DNA of 64,000 nt from Thalassovita mediterranea (GTDB lineage Bacteria > Pseudomonadota > Alphaproteobacteria > Caulobacterales > Hyphomonadaceae), in the NCBI GenBank assembly GCA_019448215.1, contig CP080408.1, forward strand, positions 2,604,001-2,668,000, in the 5' to 3' direction. The notes beneath the pieces are model-generated. The model searched no databases. It had not been told where the DNA came from and saw only the letters and a program-made list of their open reading frames with translations. The translations under genes were made by a program, and so were the position numbers. Within the stretch, counting starts at the first letter, position 1. Every line of letters starts with the position of its first letter. Shown here piece after piece: positions 8,327 through 18,054 of the stretch.

Positions 8327-8563
8327 GTGGTTGTAGCCTAATCATCAGAGATGCAGGGCCGCGTTCGTGCAAAAGCACGATGCTGCCAGTCAACGATAAC
8401 CGATTGCCTCATCCCTTGAATTCAATCTTTTTCGAAGCGCGGTTTTAATCTTCTTAATCTACCAATTGCTGATAACAGGCGGCCGGTCGTCCCTGAAGTG
8501 GGACAGATTGAGGCATGTGCACCAGTGCGCACCAAGCTTCATCCGGCCACTTTGGACGTGCGG

Positions 8564-9601
8564 ATGGATATGCAGCTTCGGCTTCTCAAAAACCTCGTGA
8601 CGATGCTCGTTGTTCTTGCGGCAACCGTGCATGCGCCCGCCATGGCGAGGCCTGCGGAGCCGGAAGCGCGTCACGTGTTTGGGAACGAAGTGGGGCGCGT
8701 CGACGCCCTCGTTCTCAATTCAAAGGCAGTCTCCGCGCTTCGACAATCTGACGACCTGTCGAGCAAGGGCGCTTTGATAGACGAAGCGATGTCGGATCTT
8801 TTCGCGGGTGAACTTTCGATCCGTTCTGGAGCGCCTACCGTTCACCGCCCGCGCGCTTTGGCCAGCCTTGCCGGTCTGCGCCAGCCAGCCGACTGGAGAA
8901 GTCAGAAAGCATGGGGCGCGTTTCTGCTTGAAGCGCAGCAGCAGACAGCAGCAGGGCGGAGAGAGGGCAGTGTCGACGCTGTGAAGCTCCAGGTGGTATC
9001 CATGCCGGATGCTCGTGTCGCGGCCGCTCCGCGAAAAGGTGCGCCCCTTCCTGATTTGCAGCCCGACCAGCCTGATATCTCGCGGCGCGCTGTTCAGCTG
9101 GCAGACCACCGGCCTGAAGAGCCACAGCAAAATGAGGGCGCGATCGTTCGCGTCAGCGCGTCGTCTGTCGAGGTTAGGGCCATTGAGATGATTGCGCCTG
9201 CCGGTCGCCAATCAGGCTCTGCCGACCAGTCACGGCGCGGCTTGGGCATGGGCCTGTCAGGCCAGATTACCGGCAGTGTCTTCATCGACCGCGACGGCGA
9301 TGGCCAGCCGGGCAGGGGCGATGTCCGGCTCGAGGCCCAGCCTGTGTCGCTAACGCCGTTGCATGTTGCCCTGATGCCAGTTGAGCACCGGACCGCCGCC
9401 TTCGGGCAGTTCGGCTTCGATGCACTGGAGCCGGGTGCGTATCTGCTGACCGTTACAATTGGCTGGGATGAAATCTCTGTACCGGTAGAGATCGCGCCGG
9501 GTACCTGGAGCCAGCGGGTCGATATCGCTGTGCCGCCAAATCTGGCTGCGCCTGCGTCTGGCAGTCTCGTGGCCGAAAACAGTTACCGTCCGACCGGCTA
9601 A
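8564..9601 (+). CDS. Secreted protein with a C-terminal SdrD_B-like domain
   Basis: About 345 residues, starting at the ATG at 8564 (MDMQLRLLKNLVTML). A signal peptide ends near HAPAMARP. The middle 180 residues are low in predicted structure and rich in Ala, Arg and Gln, and I recognise nothing in them. Near residue 230 the segment GSVFIDRDGDGQPGRGD starts an SdrD_B/CNA-B-like beta-sandwich, whose Asp-rich turn suggests calcium binding. It ends with LEPGAYLLTV, typical of the fold. Such domains usually occur as repeats in large adhesins; here there is only one. A strong bidirectional terminator follows 15 bases after the stop. Confidence 0.55.
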   Translation: MDMQLRLLKNLVTMLVVLAATVHAPAMARPAEPEARHVFGNEVGRVDALVLNSKAVSALRQSDDLSSKGALIDEAMSDLFAGELSIRSGAPTVHRPRALASLAGLRQPADWRSQKAWGAFLLEAQQQTAAGRREGSVDAVKLQVVSMPDARVAAAPRKGAPLPDLQPDQPDISRRAVQLADHRPEEPQQNEGAIVRVSASSVEVRAIEMIAPAGRQSGSADQSRRGLGMGLSGQITGSVFIDRDGDGQPGRGDVRLEAQPVSLTPLHVALMPVEHRTAAFGQFGFDALEPGAYLLTVTIGWDEISVPVEIAPGTWSQRVDIAVPPNLAAPASGSLVAENSYRPTG

Positions 9602-9615
9602 TCGCCCCAAAGAAA

Positions 9616-9641
9616 AAGCCCGGCCTTTAAGGACCGGGCTT
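9616..9641. terminator. Bidirectional rho-independent terminator between the SdrD_B-like gene and tig
   Basis: Perfect 8-bp stem AAGCCCGG / CCGGGCTT around a 10-base loop, preceded by an A-run (9613-9617) on the plus strand that becomes a T-run for the minus-strand tig transcript. It lies between two convergent stop codons and can serve both genes. Confidence 0.8.
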
Positions 9642-9666
9642 CTCAAATTTTACGCGCTTGCGAGGA

Positions 9667-11001
9667 CTATTCCTCGTCGTCGCTCAGCAGCTCTTCGCGG
9701 GACACTTTTTCCTCTTTGACCTTCACGGTCTCGAGCAGGTGGTCGACCACCTTGTCCTCGTAGATTGGCGCGCGCAGCTGTGCCATCGCGCCTTCATTCT
9801 TCTGGAAGAATTCGAGCACCTGACGCTCCTGACCCGGATAGCGCTGGGCTTCGCGGATGAGAGCTTGCTGGACTTCCTGTTCGGAGATCTTGATCTCCTG
9901 GATGCGGCCGATTTCGGCGAGCACGAGACCGAGGCGCACGCGGCGCTCTGCGATCTTGCGATACTCTTCTTTCAGCTCGTCTTCGGACTTTTCCTTGTCC
10001 TCGTCGCTGACGCGGCCAGCATCCATTTCGGACTGCAGCTGCTGCCAGATCTGGTCGAATTCCATGTCGACCATTTTCGGCGGCAGGTCGAAGTCATGCT
10101 TCTCGTCGAGGGCGTCGAGGAGGTGACGCTTCGCCTTGGCGCGTGACGCATTGTCCAGCTCTTGCTGGAGCTGCGTTTTCAGCATGGTCTTCAGCTCTTC
10201 GAGCGAGTCGATGCCGAGGCCCTTGGCGAACTCTTCGTCGATGTCCGGCTTTTTCGGGGCGCGAACTTCGTTGACCTTCACTTCGAAGACAGCCGCTTTG
10301 CCGGCAAGGTGCTCTGCCTGGTACTGCTCAGGGAAGGTGACTTCGACGTCTTTTTGCTCGCCGGTCTTCGTGCCGACCAGCTGTTCCTCGAAGCCCGGAA
10401 TGAAGCTGCCGGAACCGAGCACCAGCGTGTGGCCTTCGGCGGCGCCGCCTTCGAACGGCTCGCCGTCAATCTTGCCAACGAAGTCGATGACGACTGCGTC
10501 GCCGTCTTTTGCCTTCGCGGTCTTGCCGCGTGGCTCGTACTTCATGTTGTTTTCTGCGACCTGGTCGAGCGTTTCTTCAAGCTGCGCGTCGTCGACTTCA
10601 GCGACTGGCTTCTTGATGGTGATGCCGGACATGTCTGCTGGCTCAAAGTCCGGCATGATGTCGACATGCATGTGATAGGCGAGGTCCTCTTCGCCCTCGA
10701 TCACCTTTTCCATGTCGCTTTCCATGTGCATGTCAGGCTGCGAGGCCGGGCGGACGTCAGCGTCGGTGATCGCTTTCTCGCTCGTCTCTTTCATCACAGC
10801 TTCAATGACTTCGCCCATGAGGGACTGGCCGAACATCTTGCGGACGTGGGAGGCAGGCACCTTGCCTGGGCGGAAGCCCTTGAGGCGCATCTGCGGGCGG
10901 ATTTCCTCGATCCGCGCATCCAGGCGTGCCTTGAGCTCGCTGGCAGGCACCTTGACCTTGTACATGCGGCTCAGGCCATCAGACGTTTCGGTGCATTCCA
11001 T
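9667..11001 (-). CDS. tig: Trigger factor (ribosome-associated chaperone, peptidyl-prolyl isomerase)
   Basis: A 444-residue protein that binds the ribosomal exit tunnel and shields nascent chains. The ribosome-binding signature GFRPGKVP is at residues 42-49. The FKBP-like isomerase domain follows around residues 150-250 (DGDAVVIDFVGKIDG, EGHTLVLGSGSFIPGFEEQL), and the C-terminal helical arm is highly charged and ends in an acidic tail. The length is close to that of the Caulobacter and E. coli proteins. It is monocistronic here, with a tRNA-Leu gene 170 bases upstream on the same strand. In this genome it lies about 5 kb from clpP-clpX-lon; in E. coli tig is directly adjacent to them. Confidence 0.96.
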   Translation of the reverse strand: MECTETSDGLSRMYKVKVPASELKARLDARIEEIRPQMRLKGFRPGKVPASHVRKMFGQSLMGEVIEAVMKETSEKAITDADVRPASQPDMHMESDMEKVIEGEEDLAYHMHVDIMPDFEPADMSGITIKKPVAEVDDAQLEETLDQVAENNMKYEPRGKTAKAKDGDAVVIDFVGKIDGEPFEGGAAEGHTLVLGSGSFIPGFEEQLVGTKTGEQKDVEVTFPEQYQAEHLAGKAAVFEVKVNEVRAPKKPDIDEEFAKGLGIDSLEELKTMLKTQLQQELDNASRAKAKRHLLDALDEKHDFDLPPKMVDMEFDQIWQQLQSEMDAGRVSDEDKEKSEDELKEEYRKIAERRVRLGLVLAEIGRIQEIKISEQEVQQALIREAQRYPGQERQVLEFFQKNEGAMAQLRAPIYEDKVVDHLLETVKVKEEKVSREELLSDDEE

Positions 11002-11170
11002 TTTGTCATTCCTTATGCCGTCTAGCCCTGTGGCTTCAGGCTTTGGCGTTGGTTTTTCCTAGAAGCGGCGGTGTATGTCACAGCGTGTCTGGACTGTCCA
11101 TGCATGGCGCTGAAGCAATTTCACATGCGCTGAAGCTGCCCCGGAAGCGGCTTCGTCGCGCGCTGTGAAG

Positions 11171-11255
11171 TGGTGCGGATGGAGGGACTTGAACCCCCAC
11201 GCCTCGCGGCGCCAGAACCTAAATCTGGTGCGTCTACCAATTTCGCCACATCCGC
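11171..11255 (-). tRNA. tRNA-Leu (anticodon UAG)
   Basis: The complement folds as a long-variable-arm tRNA. The 5' acceptor strand GCGGATG pairs with CATCCGC before discriminator A and an encoded CCA. The anticodon stem CCAGA/TCTGG encloses the loop TTTAGGT (anticodon TAG). The T arm contains GTTCAAGTC. The 85-base span includes CCA. Confidence 0.95.
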
Positions 11256-11304
11256 ATGTGGGCCTCGGCCAGAGGTGGTCTCCTACTGGGGCAGGCTGGG
11301 CCTA

Positions 11305-12150
11305 TCAAGCGCGTCTTGCATAAAATTCGCTGAGCAGGCCGGGCAGGGCGTCCGGAAGGTCCTCTGAAATGAGGCCGGGGCCAATGCGGCGCGCGACCTC
11401 TCCGTGGCACCAGGCGCCAGCGCAGGCCGCGCGGTGCGCCTCCATGCCCTGCGCCATGAGGCCCGCAATCATGCCAGCGAGCACGTCGCCGCTGCCAGCT
11501 GTGGCGAGAAAGGGCGAGGCGTGTCTGTTCACAGTGAGGCGGCCATCTGGTGCAGCTATGAGCGTCTCGTTGCCCTTCAGAAGGACGACAGCGCCTGAGC
11601 GCGCAGCTGCAATGGCGGCGGCCTCGGCGCGCGTATACTGGTCCAGAAGGCCCGGGAAGATACGGCTGAATTCGCCATCATGCGGCGTCATGACAGTTGG
11701 GAGCTTAATGGCGTTGAACAGGGCTTCGGGCTGGTCCTTGAAAACGGTCAGGGCGTCGGCGTCGAGGACGCTGGAGCCTGCATGTTTGAGGACTTCGAGC
11801 GTGTTCTCGCGCGTCGCCGAATCGACGCCAGCAGCAGGGCCAATCAGGACACATTTTGAGCTCGATGCGAGTTCTGCAAGGGCGTCTGGCGTGTTGAATG
11901 GCTTGATCATGACAGCCGTCTCGTGGGCGGCGTTCACGAGCGTTGCAGAGGGTGGACAGAAGAGGGTGGCGAGGCCTGCGCCAATGCGAAGGCCGGCGCG
12001 CGCGGCGAGGCGGGCTGCGCCTGTTGAGGCGGCTGGGCCTGTCACAACGCCAAGTGAGCCGCGCTTGTGCTTATGGCTGTCGGCTTCTGGCCAAGGCCAG
12101 TCTGGCAGCCAGAGGTCGGGGTGATTGGTCTCGGGGGTGGAGGACGTCAT
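11305..12150 (-). CDS. nnrD: ADP/ATP-dependent (S)-NAD(P)H-hydrate dehydratase
   Basis: A 281-residue ribokinase-fold enzyme that repairs hydrated NADH/NADPH (NAD(P)HX) by dehydration at the expense of ADP or ATP. The catalytic loop TAGSGDVLAGMIAG contains the GSGD motif at 219-222 (D222 as the base). LGVVTGPAASTGAARLAARA near residue 33 is the conserved N-terminal nucleotide-domain region, and TPHDGEFSRIF is the family's substrate-side motif. In many bacteria this domain is fused behind the NnrE epimerase; here the dehydratase stands alone and no epimerase is visible in the window. Confidence 0.88.
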   Translation of the reverse strand: MTSSTPETNHPDLWLPDWPWPEADSHKHKRGSLGVVTGPAASTGAARLAARAGLRIGAGLATLFCPPSATLVNAAHETAVMIKPFNTPDALAELASSSKCVLIGPAAGVDSATRENTLEVLKHAGSSVLDADALTVFKDQPEALFNAIKLPTVMTPHDGEFSRIFPGLLDQYTRAEAAAIAAARSGAVVLLKGNETLIAAPDGRLTVNRHASPFLATAGSGDVLAGMIAGLMAQGMEAHRAACAGAWCHGEVARRIGPGLISEDLPDALPGLLSEFYARRA

Positions 12151-12250
12151 CTTTGCCCTTCTTGATACTTTCCTCCGGAAAAGTGCAGCGGCATTCCCGG
12201 AAAATCATGGTGCAGTGACGGTGTACTGGCGGTGTTTCTGACAGTGTTTT

Positions 12251-12790
12251 TCAGAGCACTTTTGTTGCCGCCTCACTGCCGCGCCGCTCAACGCTGAGCG
12301 TGTCCCCGTCCCGCTTGAGGATTGTCACCGAGCAATGGCCCGGACGGAAGCTCGTCACGAGGTCGCTGCCTTCGAGGTGGCCGACAATCGTGTTGATGGC
12401 GATGAAGTGAGAGAAGACGACCGTTTCGTCTTCAATCGAGGCGAGACGCGAAATGAGATCGCTGCGCCAGTCGGCAACGACAGAGGGCGCGGCGTCCCAT
12501 GTGCCGCCCATGAAGCCGCGGAGCCATTCGACCCGGTCGCTGAGACCTTCGGGGGTCGGGATTTCGCTGACGGCCGGGTCGGTCGCAACGGGCAGGCCGG
12601 AGATGTTCGCGAACGGGCGTGAGGTTTCCTGGCAGCGGCGCATCGGGCTGGCGATAATCTGGCTGACAGAATGCTTGTCCAGTTCGGCAGCGACCGCTTC
12701 GGCCTGCTTGAGGCCGAGCGCAGAGAGACCCGGATCGGGCGCGGTGCCCCACCCAGCTTCTGCTTCACCGTGTCTGACGAAATAGATCAT
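12251..12790 (-). CDS. SixA-like histidine phosphatase
   Basis: A 179-residue member of the histidine phosphatase superfamily. The phosphohistidine motif is RHGE at residues 6-9 (H7), followed by SPMRRCQET with the second phosphate-binding arginine. The conserved ISPMRR-type segment and short length fit SixA, which dephosphorylates histidine-containing phosphotransfer proteins. The start was moved to the ATG at 12790 (MIYFVRHG), because the superfamily begins within a few residues of the RHG motif and GGGG precedes it. Substrate is not determined; other small-molecule phosphatases share this fold. Confidence 0.8.
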   Translation of the reverse strand: MIYFVRHGEAEAGWGTAPDPGLSALGLKQAEAVAAELDKHSVSQIIASPMRRCQETSRPFANISGLPVATDPAVSEIPTPEGLSDRVEWLRGFMGGTWDAAPSVVADWRSDLISRLASIEDETVVFSHFIAINTIVGHLEGSDLVTSFRPGHCSVTILKRDGDTLSVERRGSEAATKVL

Positions 12791-12891
12791 GAATTGCCCC
12801 GGACTGATTGATTGAACTGGCAGGCTGCCAGATAGGGCAACCAGCATCCAATGAAATCAGTTCCAGAACAACCAGCCAGATAGGCGCCCGG

Positions 12892-13662
12892 CTAGAGACC
12901 GTCTGAATAAGGGTCGATGCCGTGGGCGCGCATCACTTCGTGGGCGCGCTGGTAGGCCACCGGAGGCTTGATGTTCAACTCCTCGCGGACCTCCTCGAGA
13001 GGGCGGGGCAGGAGGGAGATGATGTCCTGCTCGATCAGGCGCTTGGCGGTCTTGCCGTTGCGCCGGCCTTCCTTGATGACGCCTGGTATATCGGCCTCTT
13101 TTGGAACGCGCTTTGCGATCTGACGCCCGCCCATGAAGCAGATGAAGCTGACACCAAGCCCGCCATGCTGGCTGTGGGTGAAGCCGAGCAGGGTCGCTTC
13201 GCCAAGTGCGTCGCGGCCATAGCCGGTCAGGATATGGTACATGTCATGGGTGTCGCGGAGGCGATTGCCATACCAGAGCAAGTCGTCCTTGTGGCGGCGT
13301 AGGGCGCCGGGGCGTTTCTCGCTCTCGGCGACGAGGCCCGCGGCCGACAGGCCTTCGCGCTCCATGAACTCGACATAGGTGCGTCCAACGCTGCCTTCCG
13401 GGAGCTCATGCAGTGGCTCGTGGTTATCCAGAATCGGCGGCAGATGAATGCGCTTTGCGTATTCGGCCTGACCCGCGGGCGTCGCCATGAAGCGCTCGAA
13501 ATCCTTGTACGTCGCCTTGCCGTTCAGGGCTTCGATGATCTCGAAAACCTGTTCGGTGTCTTCCTTGTTCGCGATGAGCTTTTTCATGTGCCGCCAGGCT
13601 TTCAGGGGCTGCAGGCGGGGAACTTCGCGGGCCGGGTCGATATAAAAGGTGGTCGTCGTCAT
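12892..13662 (-). CDS. coq4: Coq4-family ubiquinone biosynthesis protein
   Basis: A 256-residue protein of the Coq4 family, which takes part in C1 modification of the ubiquinone ring in mitochondria and many alphaproteobacteria. The diagnostic metal motif HDxxH-(x)11-E is intact: H139-D140-M-Y-H143 and E155. The N-terminal region, with KKLIANKEDTEQVFEII, and the C-terminal helical part are as in bacterial Coq4 proteins. Free-standing; the upstream 238 bases separate it from the divergent glnB. Membrane association is expected from the family but no transmembrane helix is visible. Confidence 0.85.
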   Translation of the reverse strand: MTTTTFYIDPAREVPRLQPLKAWRHMKKLIANKEDTEQVFEIIEALNGKATYKDFERFMATPAGQAEYAKRIHLPPILDNHEPLHELPEGSVGRTYVEFMEREGLSAAGLVAESEKRPGALRRHKDDLLWYGNRLRDTHDMYHILTGYGRDALGEATLLGFTHSQHGGLGVSFICFMGGRQIAKRVPKEADIPGVIKEGRRNGKTAKRLIEQDIISLLPRPLEEVREELNIKPPVAYQRAHEVMRAHGIDPYSDGL

Positions 13663-13726
13663 GGATCAGGATAGGTCGCTAATGATGATGATATACGAGC
13701 ATAATATCTAAGCCTTAAAAAAACAA

Positions 13727-13740
13727 TGACGCAGGCGTCA
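13727..13740. repeat. Perfect short inverted repeat in the coq4-glnB intergenic region
   Basis: TGACGCAGGCGTCA is a 6-bp dyad around AG, next to a run of A (13717-13723). It could be an operator for glnB-glnA or coq4, or a weak minus-strand terminator (5-bp stem followed by TTGTTTTTTT). Neither role is supported beyond symmetry. No convincing sigma-54 promoter was found upstream of glnB. Confidence 0.3.
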
Positions 13741-13890
13741 CTTTCGATCTTTGACGCGCGACCGATTTCTGTGCAGCCCCGCCAAAAAAATAGGCAGCAG
13801 GGGGTTGCGAAGCGGCTTCGACGCGCTCAAGCAATCGACCTTGGCGGCCACGCTGATAGGTGTGGCGCGAACACCTGACAGGAAGGATAA

Positions 13891-14238
<348 letters not shown>

Positions 14239-14288
14239 CCAGGCGCGCGTTTCGATACAAAAGACAAACAAATCAACAGGAGGGCTCA

Positions 14289-15692
14289 ATGGCCGACAAT
14301 CTCGTTAAAATGATGAAGGAAAAGGACGTCGAGTTCGTCGATCTCCGTTTCACCGACCCGCGCGGCAAGATGCAGCACGTCACCTTTGACAAAGGCATGG
14401 TCGACGAGGATTTCTTCGAAGAAGGCCAGATGTTCGACGGCTCGTCCGTGGCTGGCTGGAAGACGATCAACGAGTCCGACATGCTGCTCAAGCCGGACAC
14501 CAGCACCGCGATCATCGACCCGTTCTTCCAGCAGACCACGCTTGCGGTCTTCTGTGACATTCTCGACCCGGTTTCGATGCAGGCCTATGGCCGCGACCCG
14601 CGCACGACCGCCAAGAAGGCAGAAGCCTATCTGAACCAGGCCGGCGTCGGCACGACCGCTTACTTCGGCCCGGAAGCAGAGTTCTTCGTCTTCGACGATG
14701 TTCGCTGGGACACCGCGCCGAACAAGACGGGCTATTCCTTCGACTCGACCGAGCTGCCGTTCAACACCGGCAAGGAATACCCGACAGGCAATATGGGCCA
14801 CCGCCCACATACCAAGGGTGGTTACTTCCCGGTTCCGCCAATCGATTCCGAGCAGGACATGCGTTCGGAAATGCTCGCCGTCATGGGTGAAATCGGCCTC
14901 GAGCCGGAAAAGCACCACCACGAAGTGGCGCCTGCCCAGCATGAGCTTGGCATGAAATTCTCGACGCTGACCAAGATGGCAGACCGCCTGCAGCTCTATA
15001 AGTACGTCATCCACAATGTGGCGCACCAGTATGGCAAGTCGGCGACCTTCATGCCGAAGCCTTACTTCAAGGACAACGGCTCGGGCATGCACGTCCACCA
15101 GTCCATCTGGGACGGCGATAAGCCGATGTTCGCAGGCGACGGCTATGCCGGGCTTTCTGAAACCTGCCTTTTCTACATTGGCGGTATCATCAAGCACGCA
15201 AAAGCCCTGAACGCGCTGACCAACCCGTCGACCAATTCCTACAAGCGTCTGGTCCCTGGTTACGAGGCACCGGTCATGCTGGCTTATTCTGCCCGCAACC
15301 GTTCAGCATCGATCCGTATTCCTTTCGGCTCCAACCCGAAGGCAAAGCGCATCGAGACCCGCTTCCCGGATCCGACCGCAAACCCGTACCTCGCCTTCGC
15401 GGCCCTGCTCATGGCTGGCCTCGACGGTATCGAGAACAAGATCCATCCGGGCGATGCCATGGACAAGGACCTGTACGACCTGCCGCCAGAAGAGGCGAAG
15501 TCCATTCCACAGGTCTGCGGCTCGCTGCGTGAGGCGCTCGAAAGCCTCGATGCAGACCGCGACTTCCTCAAGAAGGGCAACGTCTTCGATGACGATCAGC
15601 TCGATGCCTATATCGACCTGAAGATGGAAGATGTTGAGCGTCTCCAGCTGCACCCGCACCCGGTCGAATTCGACATGTACTACAAGGTCTAG
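14289..15692 (+). CDS. glnA: Type I glutamine synthetase
   Basis: A 467-residue dodecameric enzyme that makes glutamine from glutamate, ammonia and ATP. Visible signatures are [17 protein letters not shown] near residue 52, the ATP/glutamate regions [11 protein letters not shown] and [18 protein letters not shown], and [10 protein letters not shown]. The adenylylation tyrosine is Y396 in LYDLPPEE, so the enzyme should be regulated by reversible adenylylation driven by P-II. A good ribosome-binding site AGGAGGG precedes the ATG. A hairpin terminator follows 23 bases after the stop. Confidence 0.98.
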   Translation: MADNLVKMMKEKDVEFVDLRFTDPRGKMQHVTFDKGMVDEDFFEEGQMFDGSSVAGWKTINESDMLLKPDTSTAIIDPFFQQTTLAVFCDILDPVSMQAYGRDPRTTAKKAEAYLNQAGVGTTAYFGPEAEFFVFDDVRWDTAPNKTGYSFDSTELPFNTGKEYPTGNMGHRPHTKGGYFPVPPIDSEQDMRSEMLAVMGEIGLEPEKHHHEVAPAQHELGMKFSTLTKMADRLQLYKYVIHNVAHQYGKSATFMPKPYFKDNGSGMHVHQSIWDGDKPMFAGDGYAGLSETCLFYIGGIIKHAKALNALTNPSTNSYKRLVPGYEAPVMLAYSARNRSASIRIPFGSNPKAKRIETRFPDPTANPYLAFAALLMAGLDGIENKIHPGDAMDKDLYDLPPEEAKSIPQVCGSLREALESLDADRDFLKKGNVFDDDQLDAYIDLKMEDVERLQLHPHPVEFDMYYKV

Positions 15693-15715
15693 GACGAACT
15701 TGTAGCGACGCGATC

Positions 15716-15744
15716 ATGCCGGGGCAGAAATGTCCCGGCATTTT
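15716..15744 (+). terminator. Rho-independent terminator of glnBA
   Basis: ATGCCGGGGCA and TGTCCCGGCAT form an 11-bp stem (one G-T pair) closed by GAAA and followed by TTTT. It lies just downstream of the glnA stop codon and before the clpP leader. Confidence 0.85.
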
Positions 15745-15877
15745 CATTTCTGTCCGCCGAGCTGTTTACAGTCTCGCAAAGCTCTTGTGTGTAGAGTGCA
15801 ATGGACAAATATGGGACTCTCTGCGACCACAGAGTCCGGAAAATTCGACAGACTATAGCCAGGCTGGAACGCGTTAT

Positions 15878-16504
15878 ATGAACACCGACCCTTACAACAC
15901 CGCTCTCAATCTCGTCCCGATGGTTGTCGAACAGACAAGCCGCGGCGAGCGCGCTTTCGACATTTTCTCGAGGCTGCTGAAAGAGCGGATCATCTTCGTG
16001 ACGGGCGGCATCGACGACGGCATGGCCGCGCTGATCACTTCGCAGCTCCTGTTCCTTGAGTCCGAGAGCCCGAAGAAGGACATCGCCATGTATATCAACA
16101 GCCCGGGTGGATACGTTTCCTCCGGTCTCGCGATCTATGACACGATGCAATACATCCGCTGCCCGATCTCGACCGTGTGTATCGGTCAGGCGGCCAGCAT
16201 GGGCTCACTGCTTCTGGCGGCAGGTGAGAAGGATATGCGGATCGCGCTTCCGAATGCGCGCGTCATGGTTCACCAGCCATCTGGCGGCTTCCGCGGTGTC
16301 GCGACCGACATTGAGCGTCATGCAGAGGAAATCCTCGAGCTGAAGCGCCGCCTCAACAACATCTATGTGAAGCATACCGGCCAGGACTATGACACGATCG
16401 AGCGCAAGCTGGACCGCGACACGTTCATGACGGCTGAGGAAGCCAAGGAATTCGGCCTCATCGATCAGGTCTATGAGCGCCGCAAGGACGAAGAAAAGAA
16501 GTAG
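15878..16504 (+). CDS. clpP: ATP-dependent Clp protease proteolytic subunit
   Basis: A 208-residue serine peptidase that forms the double heptameric chamber used by ClpX/ClpA. The catalytic triad is complete: S107 in GQAASMGS, H132 in VMVHQPSGG and D181 in LDRDTF. The start was set to the ATG at 15878 ([20 protein letters not shown]), because the family N-terminus begins here and the upstream extension of the longest ORF reads through the glnA terminator. clpX follows 120 bases downstream, the usual arrangement; in Caulobacter ClpXP drives cell-cycle proteolysis. Confidence 0.97.
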   Translation: MNTDPYNTALNLVPMVVEQTSRGERAFDIFSRLLKERIIFVTGGIDDGMAALITSQLLFLESESPKKDIAMYINSPGGYVSSGLAIYDTMQYIRCPISTVCIGQAASMGSLLLAAGEKDMRIALPNARVMVHQPSGGFRGVATDIERHAEEILELKRRLNNIYVKHTGQDYDTIERKLDRDTFMTAEEAKEFGLIDQVYERRKDEEKK

Positions 16505-16624
16505 GACAGGCCGCATGTGCATCCGCACTTGCGCAACCTAGTTCACCAAATAAGATCATTGCCTAGAGGGATTTCTCGCGCGGCATAAATCGTGCGTTAA
16601 AGGCTCCCAAGCTAAGAGGTAGCC

Positions 16625-17890
16625 ATGACAAAGCAAAACGGCTCCGGCGATTCAAAGAATACGCTCTATTGCTCTTTCTGTGGAAAGAGCCAGCACGAAG
16701 TCAAAAAACTGATCGCTGGCCCCACCGTATTCATCTGTGATGAATGCGTGGAGCTCTGCATGGACATCATCCGTGAAGAGAGCAAAGCGGCAGGCTTCAA
16801 ATCGAAAGAGGGTGTCCCGAGCCCGCGCGAAATCTGCGACGTGCTGGACGATTATGTGATCGGCCAGAAGTACGCAAAGCGCATCCTCTCGGTCGCCGTT
16901 CACAACCATTACAAGCGTCTCTCGCACGCTTCCTCGTCTGACGGGGTGGAGCTGGCGAAGTCGAACATCCTGCTTGTCGGCCCGACGGGTTGCGGCAAGA
17001 CGCTGCTGGCGCAGACGCTGGCGCGTATCCTGGATGTGCCATTTACCATGGCCGATGCAACGACGCTGACCGAAGCCGGCTATGTCGGTGAGGACGTCGA
17101 GAACATTGTGCTGAAGCTGCTTCAGTCTGCCGACTATAATGTCGAGCGGGCCCAGCGCGGCATCGTCTATATCGATGAGATCGACAAGATTTCGCGCAAG
17201 TCCGACAACCCGTCCATCACGCGCGACGTGTCGGGCGAGGGTGTCCAGCAAGCGCTTCTGAAGATCATGGAAGGCACGGTTGCCGCTGTGCCGCCGCAAG
17301 GTGGCCGCAAGCATCCGCAGCAGGAATTCCTTCAGGTCGATACGACGAACATCCTGTTCATCGTGGGCGGCGCGTTTGCCGGTCTCGACAAGATCATCTC
17401 CTCGCGCGGTGAAGGCACCCGCATCGGCTTTGGCGCCGATGTGAAGGACCCGGATGCCCGCGGTGTCGGCGAAGTGCTGCGTGAGACAGAGCCTGAAGAC
17501 CTTCAGCGCTATGGCCTCATTCCAGAGTTCATCGGCCGTCTTCCTGTCATCGCGACGCTGGAAGACCTCGATGAGGATGCACTGATCGAGATCCTGACCC
17601 AGCCGAAGAACGCCCTGCTAAAACAGTATCAGCGCCTCTTCGACATGGAAGACGTTGAGCTGACCTTCACCGAGGAAGCCCTCACGGCCGTTGCCCGCAA
17701 GGCGATTGCCCGCAAGACAGGTGCACGCGGCCTGCGGTCCATCATGGAGGGCATTCTGCTCGACACGATGTTCGACCTGCCGACGCTGCGCGGTGTCGAA
17801 GAGGTTGTCGTCAATGGCGAAGTTGTGGAGGGCCACGCCGCGCCGCTCTACGTCCACGCCAAGCAGGCCAAGCCAAGCGAAGCTTCCTGA
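16625..17890 (+). CDS. clpX: ATP-dependent Clp protease ATP-binding subunit ClpX
   Basis: A 421-residue AAA+ unfoldase. The N-terminal zinc-binding domain has cysteines C16, C19, C38 and C41. Walker A is GPTGCGKT at 119-126 and Walker B is [10 protein letters not shown]. The pore loop GYVG lies in [13 protein letters not shown], and the ClpP-docking loop is present as RIGFGADV. Length and motifs are canonical. It sits between clpP and lon and is followed by a strong terminator, so it may be expressed from its own promoter as well as from clpP. Confidence 0.98.
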   Translation: MTKQNGSGDSKNTLYCSFCGKSQHEVKKLIAGPTVFICDECVELCMDIIREESKAAGFKSKEGVPSPREICDVLDDYVIGQKYAKRILSVAVHNHYKRLSHASSSDGVELAKSNILLVGPTGCGKTLLAQTLARILDVPFTMADATTLTEAGYVGEDVENIVLKLLQSADYNVERAQRGIVYIDEIDKISRKSDNPSITRDVSGEGVQQALLKIMEGTVAAVPPQGGRKHPQQEFLQVDTTNILFIVGGAFAGLDKIISSRGEGTRIGFGADVKDPDARGVGEVLRETEPEDLQRYGLIPEFIGRLPVIATLEDLDEDALIEILTQPKNALLKQYQRLFDMEDVELTFTEEALTAVARKAIARKTGARGLRSIMEGILLDTMFDLPTLRGVEEVVVNGEVVEGHAAPLYVHAKQAKPSEAS

Positions 17891-17917
17891 CGTTAAAGTC
17901 ACAGGAAATGCGACACG

Positions 17918-17953
17918 ACGGCCTGTTCAACACTGCTTGAACAGGCCGTTTTT
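17918..17953 (+). terminator. Rho-independent terminator after clpX
   Basis: Perfect 13-bp stem ACGGCCTGTTCAA / TTGAACAGGCCGT around CACTGC, followed by TTTTT. It separates clpX from lon. Confidence 0.92.
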
Positions 17954-18054
17954 GTTGCCACATCATTCTCAGAAGGCCGGAATCGTCAGAACGTAAAGTG
18001 ACGCCCGGCCGGATCGCTGCTGAGCAGGATCCATTTTCTTTAGAGGAGGCATGA

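Noticed and set aside
10162-11025. 287-codon plus-strand ORF antisense to tig
   Set aside because: Mirror image of a codon-biased gene; no motif. Trigger factor is clear on the other strand.
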